Shown: positions 49,175 to 57,914 of the stretch, piece by piece
Numbering within the stretch: the stretch's first letter is position 1
How the letters are laid out: each line of letters opens with the position of its first letter
Origin: SZUA-100 sp965248135
Lineage (GTDB): Bacteria > Pseudomonadota > Alphaproteobacteria > Rhizobiales > Rhizobiaceae
Length of the DNA stretch: 64,000 bases
Assembly (NCBI GenBank): GCA_965248135.1
Contig: CBDFIN010000012.1
Location: forward strand, 2,170,001 to 2,234,000
Direction of reading: 5' to 3'
The notes under the pieces: model-generated
The model's database searches: none
Seen by the model: the letters and a program-made list of their open reading frames with translations, nothing else
What the model was told of the DNA's origin: nothing
Translations under genes and position numbers: made by a program

Positions 49175-51304
49175 ATGAGTTCGTCCCACGAACTGGAAAA
49201 CGACATAGATATTGATGTAGGCGGGTTGTTTGGCACCTTGTGGCGCAAACGTGGCCGACTGCTTTTGCTCGGCCTGGTTGCGGCGATCGCGACATTTGCA
49301 TTACTGCAGGTTTTATCGCCTTTATATCGATCTGAAGCCCGCATTTTGATCGAAAGCCGGGACCGAAATTTCACCAGAGATAATCGCGCCAACACCGAAC
49401 AGCAACGAGCGGTTTTGGATCAGGAAGGTGTTGCCAGCCAGGTACAGGTGATAACCTCCCGCGACGTTGCCCGGGCGGTTATCAAAAAGCTTGACCTTGC
49501 CAAGCTGCCGGAATTCGATACCACACTTACGCCTTCTGTGATGACCGATGTTCTTGCCATGCTCGGCTTGATAAATAATCCCTTGAGCATATCGCCGGAG
49601 GAGCGGGTGCTGAAGGTATTCAACAAAAAGCTAAGCGTCATTCAAGTATTGCGCTCACGTGTCATCAATATCAAATTTTCTACCAAAGATCAGAAACTTG
49701 CAGCCTCCATTCCCAACGAAATGGCAGAAGAATATTTGCGCATTCAGACCCGGGCCAAACAGGGCGTGAACGATGATGAGGCAGCAGCACTTGAGCCGCA
49801 AATTGAAAAGCTGCGCGCCAAGGTCCGCGAGGCTGAATCCAGGGTGGCGGACTATCGTGCGTCGTCGGATCTGCTTTTGGGTCGCAACAATGCCTCGCTG
49901 GCCACCCAGCAACTTTCCGATATGTCGAGCGAACTTTCCCGAGTTCGCGCACTCAAGGCAACAGCGGACGCCAAGGTGGCTTCAATAGAACAGGCGCTTG
50001 GTTCGGGTGCATCCATCGATTCCAATTCGGATGTGCTTTCAGCACCGTTGATCCAGCGACTGCGGGAGCGGCAGGTAGCCTTGCGGGCGCAAATTGCCGA
50101 ATTGTCGGCAACGTTGCTTCCTGGCCATCCGCGTATCAGGTCGCTGCAATCGCAATTGAACAATCTTGATCGGCAAATTCGCAAGGAAGCGCAGAAGATT
50201 CTGGCCAGTCTGCGAAATGACGCTGCGGTTGCCCGTTCGCGTGAAAAAGCCCTCAAGGCCAATCTTAATACACTCAAGGCCGAATCGGCGCGGGTTGGCG
50301 AGGAGCAGGTGGAGCTGCGTGCCTTGCAGCGCGAGGCGACCTCACAGCGCGAGTTGTTGCAAAATTATCTCAGGCGCTTTCGCGAGGCCACCTCAAGGCA
50401 GGCTCAGAATTTCCTGGCCGCTGATGCCCGCATTATTTCTCGTGCAACGCTTCCCTTTGAACCATACTTTCCCAAGACATTGCCGATGGTGGCGGCGGCG
50501 TTTCTTGGCGTTATATTGTTGTCATCACTGTTCATTCTGGCAGGTGCATTATTGCGTACAAGGCCAGCGCGTGAGGCGGTAATTATGACCAGTAAGCCTG
50601 TTGCTGCTCCGGGGTCATTTAATCAAGCCGAGGTGACAAAAACCGGCCCCAGTGAGTTTTTGGCAAATGATTCCGCCGACCTGGCCGATGAAGGCCCTTC
50701 ACTGTCAGGAAAGACAATGCAAGGTAGTGCCGCTGTTGCCGCCAAATCGATCAGTATGCTGGGCAAGGCACGAATTGCACTTCTTTCGCCGGAAGGTGAG
50801 GTTGGTTCTGAAGGATCGGTGTTGTTGGCCCGGTATCTTGCCACCGGCGGCGCCAGCGTAATCGCTGTCGATATGACGGGAGCTGGGGCCTCCAGTCACG
50901 CAATGATCGGTCCGAGTGTCGTTCCGGGCATTAAAGATCTGCTGGCGGGAGAGGCGACATTTGGCGACGTTATTCACAGCGATCGCGGATCGCGGGCTCA
51001 CATCATTCCCACAGGTGTGGCAAGCGCCGAAATTGCGGCTGAATCAGGTGATCGGCTGCATATGATATTCGATGCGCTGGAAAAAACCTATGATTACGTT
51101 GTTATCGATTGTGGCGCTGCCGATGTGGCCGGCTTGTCACGCATTTCCAAACCAAACACGATCAACGTGATTAATGCGATTGACCAGAGCAATTCGGCAG
51201 TTCTTATGGCCGCTGAAATGCTGGAGCACGCGGGTTTCCGCAAGCCGTTGATCATTCATCCAAGCAAATCTGAACGCCAGATATTGGCCACCGTCGCCGC
51301 TTAG
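49175..51304 (+). CDS. Wzc/GumC-like chain-length protein with a degenerate kinase domain
   Basis: 709 aa from the ATG at 49175, with GGAGCAGG upstream. Wzz domain with helix 1 at about residues 28-48, long coiled coil (residues 190-410), helix 2 at about 433-458. From residue 530 a BY-kinase-like fold follows: VIAVDMTGAG (A' motif) and YDYVVIDCGA (Walker B) are recognisable, but the P-loop is LSPEGEVGSEGSVLLARYLA instead of a Gly-Lys-Ser/Thr loop, and no tyrosine cluster ends the protein. It probably controls chain length and export without kinase activity. Confidence 0.88.
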   Translation: MSSSHELENDIDIDVGGLFGTLWRKRGRLLLLGLVAAIATFALLQVLSPLYRSEARILIESRDRNFTRDNRANTEQQRAVLDQEGVASQVQVITSRDVARAVIKKLDLAKLPEFDTTLTPSVMTDVLAMLGLINNPLSISPEERVLKVFNKKLSVIQVLRSRVINIKFSTKDQKLAASIPNEMAEEYLRIQTRAKQGVNDDEAAALEPQIEKLRAKVREAESRVADYRASSDLLLGRNNASLATQQLSDMSSELSRVRALKATADAKVASIEQALGSGASIDSNSDVLSAPLIQRLRERQVALRAQIAELSATLLPGHPRIRSLQSQLNNLDRQIRKEAQKILASLRNDAAVARSREKALKANLNTLKAESARVGEEQVELRALQREATSQRELLQNYLRRFREATSRQAQNFLAADARIISRATLPFEPYFPKTLPMVAAAFLGVILLSSLFILAGALLRTRPAREAVIMTSKPVAAPGSFNQAEVTKTGPSEFLANDSADLADEGPSLSGKTMQGSAAVAAKSISMLGKARIALLSPEGEVGSEGSVLLARYLATGGASVIAVDMTGAGASSHAMIGPSVVPGIKDLLAGEATFGDVIHSDRGSRAHIIPTGVASAEIAAESGDRLHMIFDALEKTYDYVVIDCGAADVAGLSRISKPNTINVINAIDQSNSAVLMAAEMLEHAGFRKPLIIHPSKSERQILATVAA

Positions 51305-51321
51305 CGTGCACCTATAATTGA

Positions 51322-52599
51322 CTAATGATGGTGCTGATGTCGCCGATGGAGGCGGGCGCGTACATATTTCGCCAATCGCCACAAGGTCGGATTTTGTTTG
51401 ATCAGCCGTTTGATCGTCACCTTCGTGCTTTCATATACAACAAGCACTGTGGCTTTGCGGGTGACGGGAAAAAAACTTTCGAACATCGGCAGGACTTCGT
51501 TACACCAGGAAGATTTATAACGTTCCTGGCCCCGCCCTAGATCAAAAGACTGGTAACCTCTCTTGGTGCAATCCTCGATAACCAGATAAAGCAACAGCTC
51601 TCCCGGACTGATGTAGGTTAATTCGTCGGTTGCGATTGAGGTAAAACAACCCGAAAACCTACCCTGGTGACCACCGCCGGCGAATGTCGCGCGGATTTTG
51701 CCATCAATTTCGAGCCCGTAGAGAACCAAAGAAGGTTCTTTGCTTCCGATTGATGATAACGCAAGATCGTTAAAGAAAGTACGAATTCCCGGTTCACTGA
51801 ACATGTTGAAAACGCCAATTTTCGATTGTCTAACCTCAATTTGTGCAAGTGATGCGTCAAGCAAGGCGTTAATTTCTTCGGGCGTTTCGGTTCGTATCAC
51901 TTTGTAGCCACCAAGCGCCTCAAGCGCCCGCATTTGCCAACGAAATTTCTTGCGCTTTTTCTTTGGGTTGTGCTGCGCCAGCACGTCATTGAAGCTGGTG
52001 TGCAGTTGCATTGAAAACGCGTGATTGGGTGAGGCCATATGACCCAGAAAATTGAGGGGATTATTGTGGTTTTGCCAGCTCACCGGTTGGCAACACAATT
52101 CAAATGCATCAACATTTTCAGCACTATCGAAAATATGATCGAAAATCGCCCGCATATCCTCCATGCGCACACTATCAAGAAATTCGGCCTCGTAGATACC
52201 CATATTGAAGTTTGAGTGGCTGCCGCCAATCCAGTATACCACTGAAAATAAACCGTGGTTGAACAGGGTAAACGGATAGAGAAACACGGGTTTATTTTTT
52301 GCCTTGCCAACGACGATATAGGGTTTGGCATGGTTGGCTTTTCCAGCGGTATTGAGCCAATTTGCGGCCCAATCGAACCGCTGGTAGACAGTACAAACAC
52401 CGGTTTGTTCGAACTCACGCCAAAGAGTTTCAATTTCATTGAGATCGTGATGAACAGAAATCTCGATCTTTCCGGCTACCGCTGTGGATACCAATGCATC
52501 AGGCGCGCACGGGGCAAGCGGCGGCGCATCGACGGCCAATCTCTTTTTTTTGTCTATCGTAGTGCTAAGCATATGCCAAACCATCCCGCTTAATTGCAT
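51322..52599 (-). CDS. FemAB/CelD-like GNAT acyltransferase
   Basis: About 425 aa; ATG candidates at 52599, 52584 and 52572, with a TTG at 52608. The fold is the BioF2-like/CelD double-GNAT type: SVHHDLNEIETLWREFEQ at the start, and FAGGGHQGRFSGCFTSIA and SPGELLLYLVIEDCTKRGYQ in the second half. Relatives act with exopolysaccharide or cellulose genes, acylating sugars or peptides. Divergent from the deacetylase gene. The substrate is unknown. Confidence 0.82.
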   Translation of the reverse strand: MQLSGMVWHMLSTTIDKKKRLAVDAPPLAPCAPDALVSTAVAGKIEISVHHDLNEIETLWREFEQTGVCTVYQRFDWAANWLNTAGKANHAKPYIVVGKAKNKPVFLYPFTLFNHGLFSVVYWIGGSHSNFNMGIYEAEFLDSVRMEDMRAIFDHIFDSAENVDAFELCCQPVSWQNHNNPLNFLGHMASPNHAFSMQLHTSFNDVLAQHNPKKKRKKFRWQMRALEALGGYKVIRTETPEEINALLDASLAQIEVRQSKIGVFNMFSEPGIRTFFNDLALSSIGSKEPSLVLYGLEIDGKIRATFAGGGHQGRFSGCFTSIATDELTYISPGELLLYLVIEDCTKRGYQSFDLGRGQERYKSSWCNEVLPMFESFFPVTRKATVLVVYESTKVTIKRLIKQNPTLWRLAKYVRARLHRRHQHHH

Positions 52600-52684
52600 T
52601 TTTATCAAATATTTCTAAAGGAACGGTGACTAAGATTAATCGCAAATTGATATCAATCGAAAATTGTTGAGAGAGCACCAGTTG

Positions 52685-53740
52685 ATGAATTTCAGAAATG
52701 CGGCGTTCAAATCCGTGATGAACGGGCTCTATTTCAGCGGCCTGCAGTGGATTTTGGGTGGAAGGGCGGCGGGATTAGGCGCCATATTTACACTTCACCA
52801 TGTGCGCGACGCACAGGAGGAAGTGTTTTCACCAAATGCGCATTTGTCAGTCACACCTCAATTCATTGAATCCACCCTGCAGCTATTGCGGAAAAAGAAT
52901 ATCGATCTCGTCTCTCTTGATGAAGTGGCCAGACGAATAAAAAACGGGCACAAAGGCAACCGGTTTGCGGCCTTCACTTTTGATGATGGCTATCGTGATA
53001 CCGCTGAAAACGCTGCGCCAATTTTAAGAAAATTTGATGTGCCCTATACCATTTTTGTGGCCACGGGTCTGATCGATGGGACGGCCGATCTTTGGTGGGC
53101 TGGCCTTGAAGCCATCATCCGCAAACAAGACGGATTGTTTGTTTCGATTGATGGAACAAGAACCGAACTGGCTTGCGCGACGCCTGCAGAAAAACACGCA
53201 GCTTATCAAAATCTCCTTGCCTGGCTGACACTCGAGACCGGTGAGCACCAACAACGTGACTGGGTGCGGGAACTGGCAGATCTCTACAAATACGATCTTG
53301 CCGGTCTGCGCCAAAGTGAGTTGATGAATTGGGCCGAGGTCCGGGCACTTGCTGAAGATCCGTTGTGCACCATAGGCGCCCATACCATTCACCACTATGC
53401 AGTGGCCCGTTTGAGCGAAAATGAAGCCCGCCGCGAAATGTTTGAAGGAGCCCGGGTTCTTGCTGCAGCACTTGGCGAGGAGCCACGTCATTTTGCCTAT
53501 CCCTATGGCTATTCTGCAGCGGTTGGAAGACGGGATATCAGGATTGCCAAGGAACTGGGATTTGAAACCGCCGTTACCACGAGACCGGGGGTGATTTATA
53601 ACGAACATCGCAATCACATGACGGCGCTACCAAGAATCTCTCTTTCCGGCAAATTTCAAAAACCACGCTATGCCAACACCTTGATTTCCGGTCTGCCAAC
53701 CATGCTTGCCAACAAGATGCAGCGCATTAACGCGATCTAG
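52685..53740 (+). CDS. Polysaccharide deacetylase family protein
   Basis: 351 aa from the ATG at 52685. NodB-type domain: AFTFDDGYRDTAENAAPIL has the catalytic and metal aspartates, and AHTIHHYAVARLSE the metal histidines; FAYPYGYS is the third motif. No signal peptide is seen, so it may act in the cytoplasm on lipid-linked sugars, or the start is more complex. Its stop lies within a palindrome shared with the convergent DUF2842 gene. Confidence 0.88.
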   Translation: MNFRNAAFKSVMNGLYFSGLQWILGGRAAGLGAIFTLHHVRDAQEEVFSPNAHLSVTPQFIESTLQLLRKKNIDLVSLDEVARRIKNGHKGNRFAAFTFDDGYRDTAENAAPILRKFDVPYTIFVATGLIDGTADLWWAGLEAIIRKQDGLFVSIDGTRTELACATPAEKHAAYQNLLAWLTLETGEHQQRDWVRELADLYKYDLAGLRQSELMNWAEVRALAEDPLCTIGAHTIHHYAVARLSENEARREMFEGARVLAAALGEEPRHFAYPYGYSAAVGRRDIRIAKELGFETAVTTRPGVIYNEHRNHMTALPRISLSGKFQKPRYANTLISGLPTMLANKMQRINAI

Positions 53741-53787
53741 AGCAACATCCCATCAAACTGCTCCAGGGTGATCGGATGTTGCTCTAG
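53737..53787. repeat. Palindrome P3 over two convergent gene ends
   Basis: CTAGAGCAACATCC (53737-53750) and GGATGTTGCTCTAG (53774-53787) are perfect complements around a 23-base centre. The deacetylase stop TAG is inside the first arm, and the DUF2842 stop lies in the centre. A related half (63212-63246) shows it is a dispersed element. It may also terminate transcription from both sides. Confidence 0.75.
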
Positions 53788-53998
53788 TGCCTTGCTTTGG
53801 TGTTTTGTGCATCCACTTGATGATAAACATCGCCGGGACGATCCACAACAAACCGGTCAGGCCGAAAAATAACAGGCGCATTAAGTTGCTGGCTTCACCC
53901 AATTGCGCAACCGCAACGGTTGTTGCAACCAGTGCATAAATAATGGCGATTGCCAAAATCAATAAAGCACCAATTAGTTTTCTTAAGCGCAAAGGCAT
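53753..53998 (-). CDS. DUF2842 membrane protein
   Basis: 81 aa from the ATG at 53998 (MPLRLRKLIGALLIL). Two helices (residues about 8-30 and 38-60) and the basic start MPLRLRKLIG fit DUF2842, a small alphaproteobacterial family of unknown function. The last eleven residues (TRATSDHPGAV) are encoded by the P3 palindrome, so the natural C-terminus was probably altered by that insertion. Confidence 0.8.
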   Translation of the reverse strand: MPLRLRKLIGALLILAIAIIYALVATTVAVAQLGEASNLMRLLFFGLTGLLWIVPAMFIIKWMHKTPKQGTRATSDHPGAV

Positions 53999-54142
53999 GA
54001 GGATGTTCTCTTGATATGACGATAACACAAGCGGTCATAGGGCAGTTTGTCCTAACTGGCAAACCCCTTGGCGCCGATGGTCCTCACCTGATTGTCAGCC
54101 TGTCTTATGCCAGACGCAGTTGATCTCGACTCACCCGAAAGA

Positions 54143-54264
54143 CCGAGCGTCATTGGCCGACTTGACCGGCCAACTTCAGGCCACAAGTCCAAATTGTTCT
54201 GCTAAATGTCCGCCGATCAGGTCAGCCAATGACGATCGCATAGGTAGATCTTTGTCGCAATTGG
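54143..54264. repeat. Inverted-repeat element, family P2 copy 2
   Basis: Aligned over about 120 bp with 43063-43192. Arms CGTCATTGGCCGACTTGACC and TCCGCCGATCAGGTCAGCCA face each other with the shared loop AATTGTTCTGCT. Ends three bases before the stop of the cyclase gene. Confidence 0.75.
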
Positions 54265-54266
54265 TC

Positions 54267-55811
54267 TTAATCCATTGCCACCGCAAAGGCTTCGATCGGA
54301 GATGATACGTTTCTTAAGGAATGAGATCCAAGCGCGTCCATTGGAATATCAGCCACATCGGCAAAATCCGGTCCGGTAATAATTACCTGCTCCAGGTTCT
54401 TGCCAAGATCGCCAAGACGGGCGGCGATGTTTGCCGCGCTGCCGATGACCGTAAAGTCGAGCCGCTCGCGCGAACCGATATTGCCATAGGTCACATTGCC
54501 GAAAGCAATACCGATGGCACATTCGATCGACTCGGCTGTATCAGGGTCTCCCAATTCAGACATCCGCCCGGCAATTTCGCAAGCCGCGCTCAGCGCCTGT
54601 TTGCAGGCAACGGATTTGGTTGATCTTACCGGAAAAATCGCCAATACGGCATCACCAACGAATTTCAGCACCTCGCCATCATGTCGATTAATAATGTCGG
54701 TGGCGAGTTCGAAAAACTCATTTAGCAGGGTCAAATAGGCGCTTCGCCCCAGCTTCTCCTCAAGCATCGTCGAGCGGCGTAAATCGCAAAACAGGATCGA
54801 AGCGTCGATCTCTTCACCATCGCCGCGCCGGATTTCACCACCCAGAACACGCGCACCGGTGCGTTTTCCAAGATAGGTCTCCAATAAGGAAGAGGCATTT
54901 TCCTTCAGGTTGAAGACTTCGTAATATCGGCTAATGACGGTCAAACATTCGAATACCAGCCCGAGATTGGATGTGGTGAAACCTTTTGGATGGTCACAGG
55001 AAATCGAAAGAACATTGGTCTGCCCGTTGGAAAACGGCAGAGGCATGGCAACGTAGTCACTAGCGCCTTGTTCCTTCAGTTCATCCATGATCGGAAAGCT
55101 GAATTCCGAATTGTCCGCCAGCAGACTTTGGCGCACACCGCCAAGCCCATTGGTGACGTGCCGCAAGGGGCTGTTGATGTAGGCTGGATGATCTAAAAGG
55201 TCATAGGAAGGGGTGCGGGTTACCACCTCATCGGTTTGTTTGGTCCAGGTGTAGCTTTTAGCGGCAATCATTGGATGAAGCGACCAGATCATCACATTGA
55301 GCCGGAATACGGCGATGCCCTGTTCGACCAGTTTGCGGGACAATGCCGCCGTAAGCTCTTCCGGTGATCGGCACAACCAGGCCGCGCGCATGATCCAGTC
55401 AATTGCCGGGCCGGAAATATAGCCATCGACAGGGGCGGGTGCCGGCCCATCCGTCATTTCGATGGTGATTTGCGGGTGCGACATAAAGCCGACATAGCCT
55501 TCAACGTCCTTTGCCTCCGGCAGGGCGCGTTGATAGCACCACATGCTATTTTCCAACCGCTGATCACCCACATCGATGTGCCAGTAGGTTGCTGTTCCCT
55601 TGAACGGGCAGAATGTTCGCCGGTCCGACGATTTGATGTACTGGCTGGCTACGTCTTTGAAAGGAATATAGACCATGGCCGGCAAGCGGGTCTCGTGCAT
55701 AACCTTTGCCGAGGTGGTATCGGCGATGACCGTATTGCCAACCCGAACCACAACCCGTCCGCTCAATGGAATGTTGTTGATCCTGTATTCACCCGAATTA
55801 GCGTTGTTTTC
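54267..55811 (-). CDS. DUF427-adenylate cyclase fusion protein
   Basis: 514 aa from the ATG at 55811; the frame is open to 55937. Residues about 10-115 form a DUF427 domain (VRVGNTVIADTTSAKVMHET, RRTFCPFKGTATYWHID). Residues about 120-320 are a middle region typical of rhizobial cyclases (AIDWIMRAAWLCRSPEELTA). Residues about 336-514 are a class III cyclase: metal Asp in ILFCDLRRST and FVGDAVLAIFP, Lys before FVGD and Asp in LDFTVIGSA specifying ATP, and Asn/Arg in ANIAARL. All catalytic residues are present, so cAMP synthesis is likely. Divergent from ctaA. Confidence 0.87.
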   Translation of the reverse strand, partial: ENNANSGEYRINNIPLSGRVVVRVGNTVIADTTSAKVMHETRLPAMVYIPFKDVASQYIKSSDRRTFCPFKGTATYWHIDVGDQRLENSMWCYQRALPEAKDVEGYVGFMSHPQITIEMTDGPAPAPVDGYISGPAIDWIMRAAWLCRSPEELTAALSRKLVEQGIAVFRLNVMIWSLHPMIAAKSYTWTKQTDEVVTRTPSYDLLDHPAYINSPLRHVTNGLGGVRQSLLADNSEFSFPIMDELKEQGASDYVAMPLPFSNGQTNVLSISCDHPKGFTTSNLGLVFECLTVISRYYEVFNLKENASSLLETYLGKRTGARVLGGEIRRGDGEEIDASILFCDLRRSTMLEEKLGRSAYLTLLNEFFELATDIINRHDGEVLKFVGDAVLAIFPVRSTKSVACKQALSAACEIAGRMSELGDPDTAESIECAIGIAFGNVTYGNIGSRERLDFTVIGSAANIAARLGDLGKNLEQVIITGPDFADVADIPMDALGSHSLRNVSSPIEAFAVAMD

Positions 55812-55969
55812 CATGGGTCCAACATGGGATGTTCGGCCAAAATTTCCAATCAATATTTTTCGAAAGCCATTGTCAGTGGATTTGACCACCCCAACCATCA
55901 TTGCCAATGGCGATATGTTGAAGTAAGGCCTCCTCAAGCAGGATCTAATTTCGCCAAATTGAGCCGTTT

Positions 55970-57073
55970 ATGACCACCACCAGTTTCGAACAGGCCAGCG
56001 CAATGCAATCAATGGTTGAAGCCAATCGCAGACTGGTGCGTGGCTGGCTTTATATTATCTGTCTTCTGGTCGTCGCCATGGTGCTGGTCGGTGGTGCGAC
56101 CCGGTTGACCGATTCCGGCCTTTCGATCACTGAATGGAAGCCGGTTACCGGCGCTATTCCACCGCTGTCGGAGGAAGTCTGGCAACAGGAATTCGCCAAA
56201 TACCAGCAAATACCCGAATTCAAGCAGATCAATGCCGGCATGGACCTTGCCGGTTTCAAATATATTTACTGGTGGGAATGGGGCCACCGGTTTTTGGGCC
56301 GATTTGTCGGCATTGTCTTCCTGCTGCCGATGTTGTTTTTCTGGCTCACCAACAGGCTTGAGGCGCGGTTAAAACCGCATCTGGTTGTTCTGTTCCTGCT
56401 CGGCGGCCTGCAGGGCGCAATCGGCTGGTGGATGGTCGCCTCGGGGCTGGTGAACCGGGTAGATGTCAGTCAATACCGGTTGGCTGTCCATCTGGTGATG
56501 GCAATGCTCATTTTTGCCTATGCGCTTTGGCTGGCGCGGGGGTTGGCAGCCCACAGTGCAGCACCGGGGTCTGCCGACCTTAGACGTCAGGCAGCACTTC
56601 TTACGATGCTGATTTTATTGCAAATATTTCTCGGCGGCCTGGTGGCAGGATTAGATGCGGGCCTTGCTTTCAACACCTGGCCAAAAATCGACGGCGCATG
56701 GGTGCCATCGGGGTTATGGGTCGAGATGCCGGTGTGGCTGAACCTGTTTGAAAACATTAAAACCGTTCAGTTTGTGCATCGAACCACCGGATATCTGGTA
56801 ATCCTTATGGTTATTTGGCATGCTGCTTCATGCCTCGCCAGGCCGGTTGCTTCCGCCCATCAGACAAGGGCGTTATTGTTGTTGGCGCTGGTGTTGTTGC
56901 AGGTGATACTTGGCATTATCACTCTACTCAAACAGGCACCGTTTGACTGGTCTTTGATGCATCAATTCGCGGCTATTGTGCTGCTTGGGTTCGCCATTGC
57001 CCACTGGCGGGGATTGCATGGACCTTATCCTCCTGCAGTCGAGATCAGGATCGCCGGCAGTTCAGCACTATAG
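55970..57073 (+). CDS. ctaA: Haem A synthase (CtaA/COX15)
   Basis: 367 aa with eight helices. The four haem-ligand histidine regions are all seen: WEWGHRFLGRFVG, YRLAVHLVMAM, TVQFVHRTTGYLV and DWSLMHQFAAIVLLG. GGATRLTDSGLSITEWKP is the family hallmark. It oxidises haem O to haem A for aa3-type cytochrome oxidase. The stop overlaps the end of the convergent kinase gene by six bases. Confidence 0.95.
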   Translation: MTTTSFEQASAMQSMVEANRRLVRGWLYIICLLVVAMVLVGGATRLTDSGLSITEWKPVTGAIPPLSEEVWQQEFAKYQQIPEFKQINAGMDLAGFKYIYWWEWGHRFLGRFVGIVFLLPMLFFWLTNRLEARLKPHLVVLFLLGGLQGAIGWWMVASGLVNRVDVSQYRLAVHLVMAMLIFAYALWLARGLAAHSAAPGSADLRRQAALLTMLILLQIFLGGLVAGLDAGLAFNTWPKIDGAWVPSGLWVEMPVWLNLFENIKTVQFVHRTTGYLVILMVIWHAASCLARPVASAHQTRALLLLALVLLQVILGIITLLKQAPFDWSLMHQFAAIVLLGFAIAHWRGLHGPYPPAVEIRIAGSSAL

Positions 57074-57910
57074 CATCGAATGAATGAGGCTTGCAGCAGC
57101 TAAGCGGGAGGTCGGGTTGCGACCGTCTTCTTCAGCCCAACTGGCTGACAGGCAGGCATGGGCAAAGGCATATTGCAGTATTGTTTTTGTGGAACGGTCA
57201 AGCAGGTCGGCAAATGTTTTCGCCAAAAACCGTATTCGCTCAGGGTCCTGCACCAGTTTTTCAAAACCGCCCGGATTAAAGAACACATTGGAGGTTTCGT
57301 AAGCTGGGTCCGCCGTCAGACTGCCCGGGTCGATGGCCAGCCAGCCGCGCTGCTTGCTCCAGATGATATTCTCATGATGAATGTCGCCATGTAGCGGGCG
57401 GATATTGCGCTGCTCGGTGGCTAGCCGGTCCAATAGATCTGCAGCTATGGTGATAAATCCGGGCCGATTGGCGGCCAGTTCCGCCTCGGCCTTACGGGTC
57501 AACGATATGAAATACGCCTTGAGCGAGGGCAGGTGATTAAGCCGATGGGGCGCATCAAACGCGTGTATTTGCCTGATCACCTCACAGATGACGTTGGTTG
57601 CCGGACCGTCACCTGTGGCTGCCAAATGATCGCGCAATGAATGGCTGCCGGCATACTCGATCAAAAATACCGTTCCTTCACGTTTCAACAGATGAACGCA
57701 GCCATGCCCTTTCTGGTTTTGCAAAAAATCGGCGCCATGGATTTCTTGCGGCGTGCCGCGCGGTTTGAGGAGTTTCAATACCGCGGGTTCGCCATTCTCT
57801 TGCAACACTTTCCACACTTTGCCAGTTGGTGTGTCGGCTAAAGGCAGCGGCTCGTGAAGTCGCCACTTTTTCACATAGTGTGCGTGATCATCGGCCGGGT
57901 GAATGTCCAT
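57068..57910 (-). CDS. Aminoglycoside/hydroxyurea-type phosphotransferase family kinase
   Basis: 280 aa from the ATG at 57910 (MDIHPADDHAHYVKKW), four bases after the argC stop. Kinase fold of the APH(6)/Hur type: PAVLKLLKPRGTPQEIHGAD (Lys and helix-C acid), catalytic loop LHGDIHHENIIWS and metal Asp in GWLAIDPGSLTADPAYE. Relatives phosphorylate streptomycin or hydroxyurea; a chromosomal copy next to argC may have a native metabolite as substrate. The label does not prove resistance. Confidence 0.82.
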   Translation of the reverse strand: MDIHPADDHAHYVKKWRLHEPLPLADTPTGKVWKVLQENGEPAVLKLLKPRGTPQEIHGADFLQNQKGHGCVHLLKREGTVFLIEYAGSHSLRDHLAATGDGPATNVICEVIRQIHAFDAPHRLNHLPSLKAYFISLTRKAEAELAANRPGFITIAADLLDRLATEQRNIRPLHGDIHHENIIWSKQRGWLAIDPGSLTADPAYETSNVFFNPGGFEKLVQDPERIRFLAKTFADLLDRSTKTILQYAFAHACLSASWAEEDGRNPTSRLAAASLIHSML

Positions 57911-57914
57911 TGGC

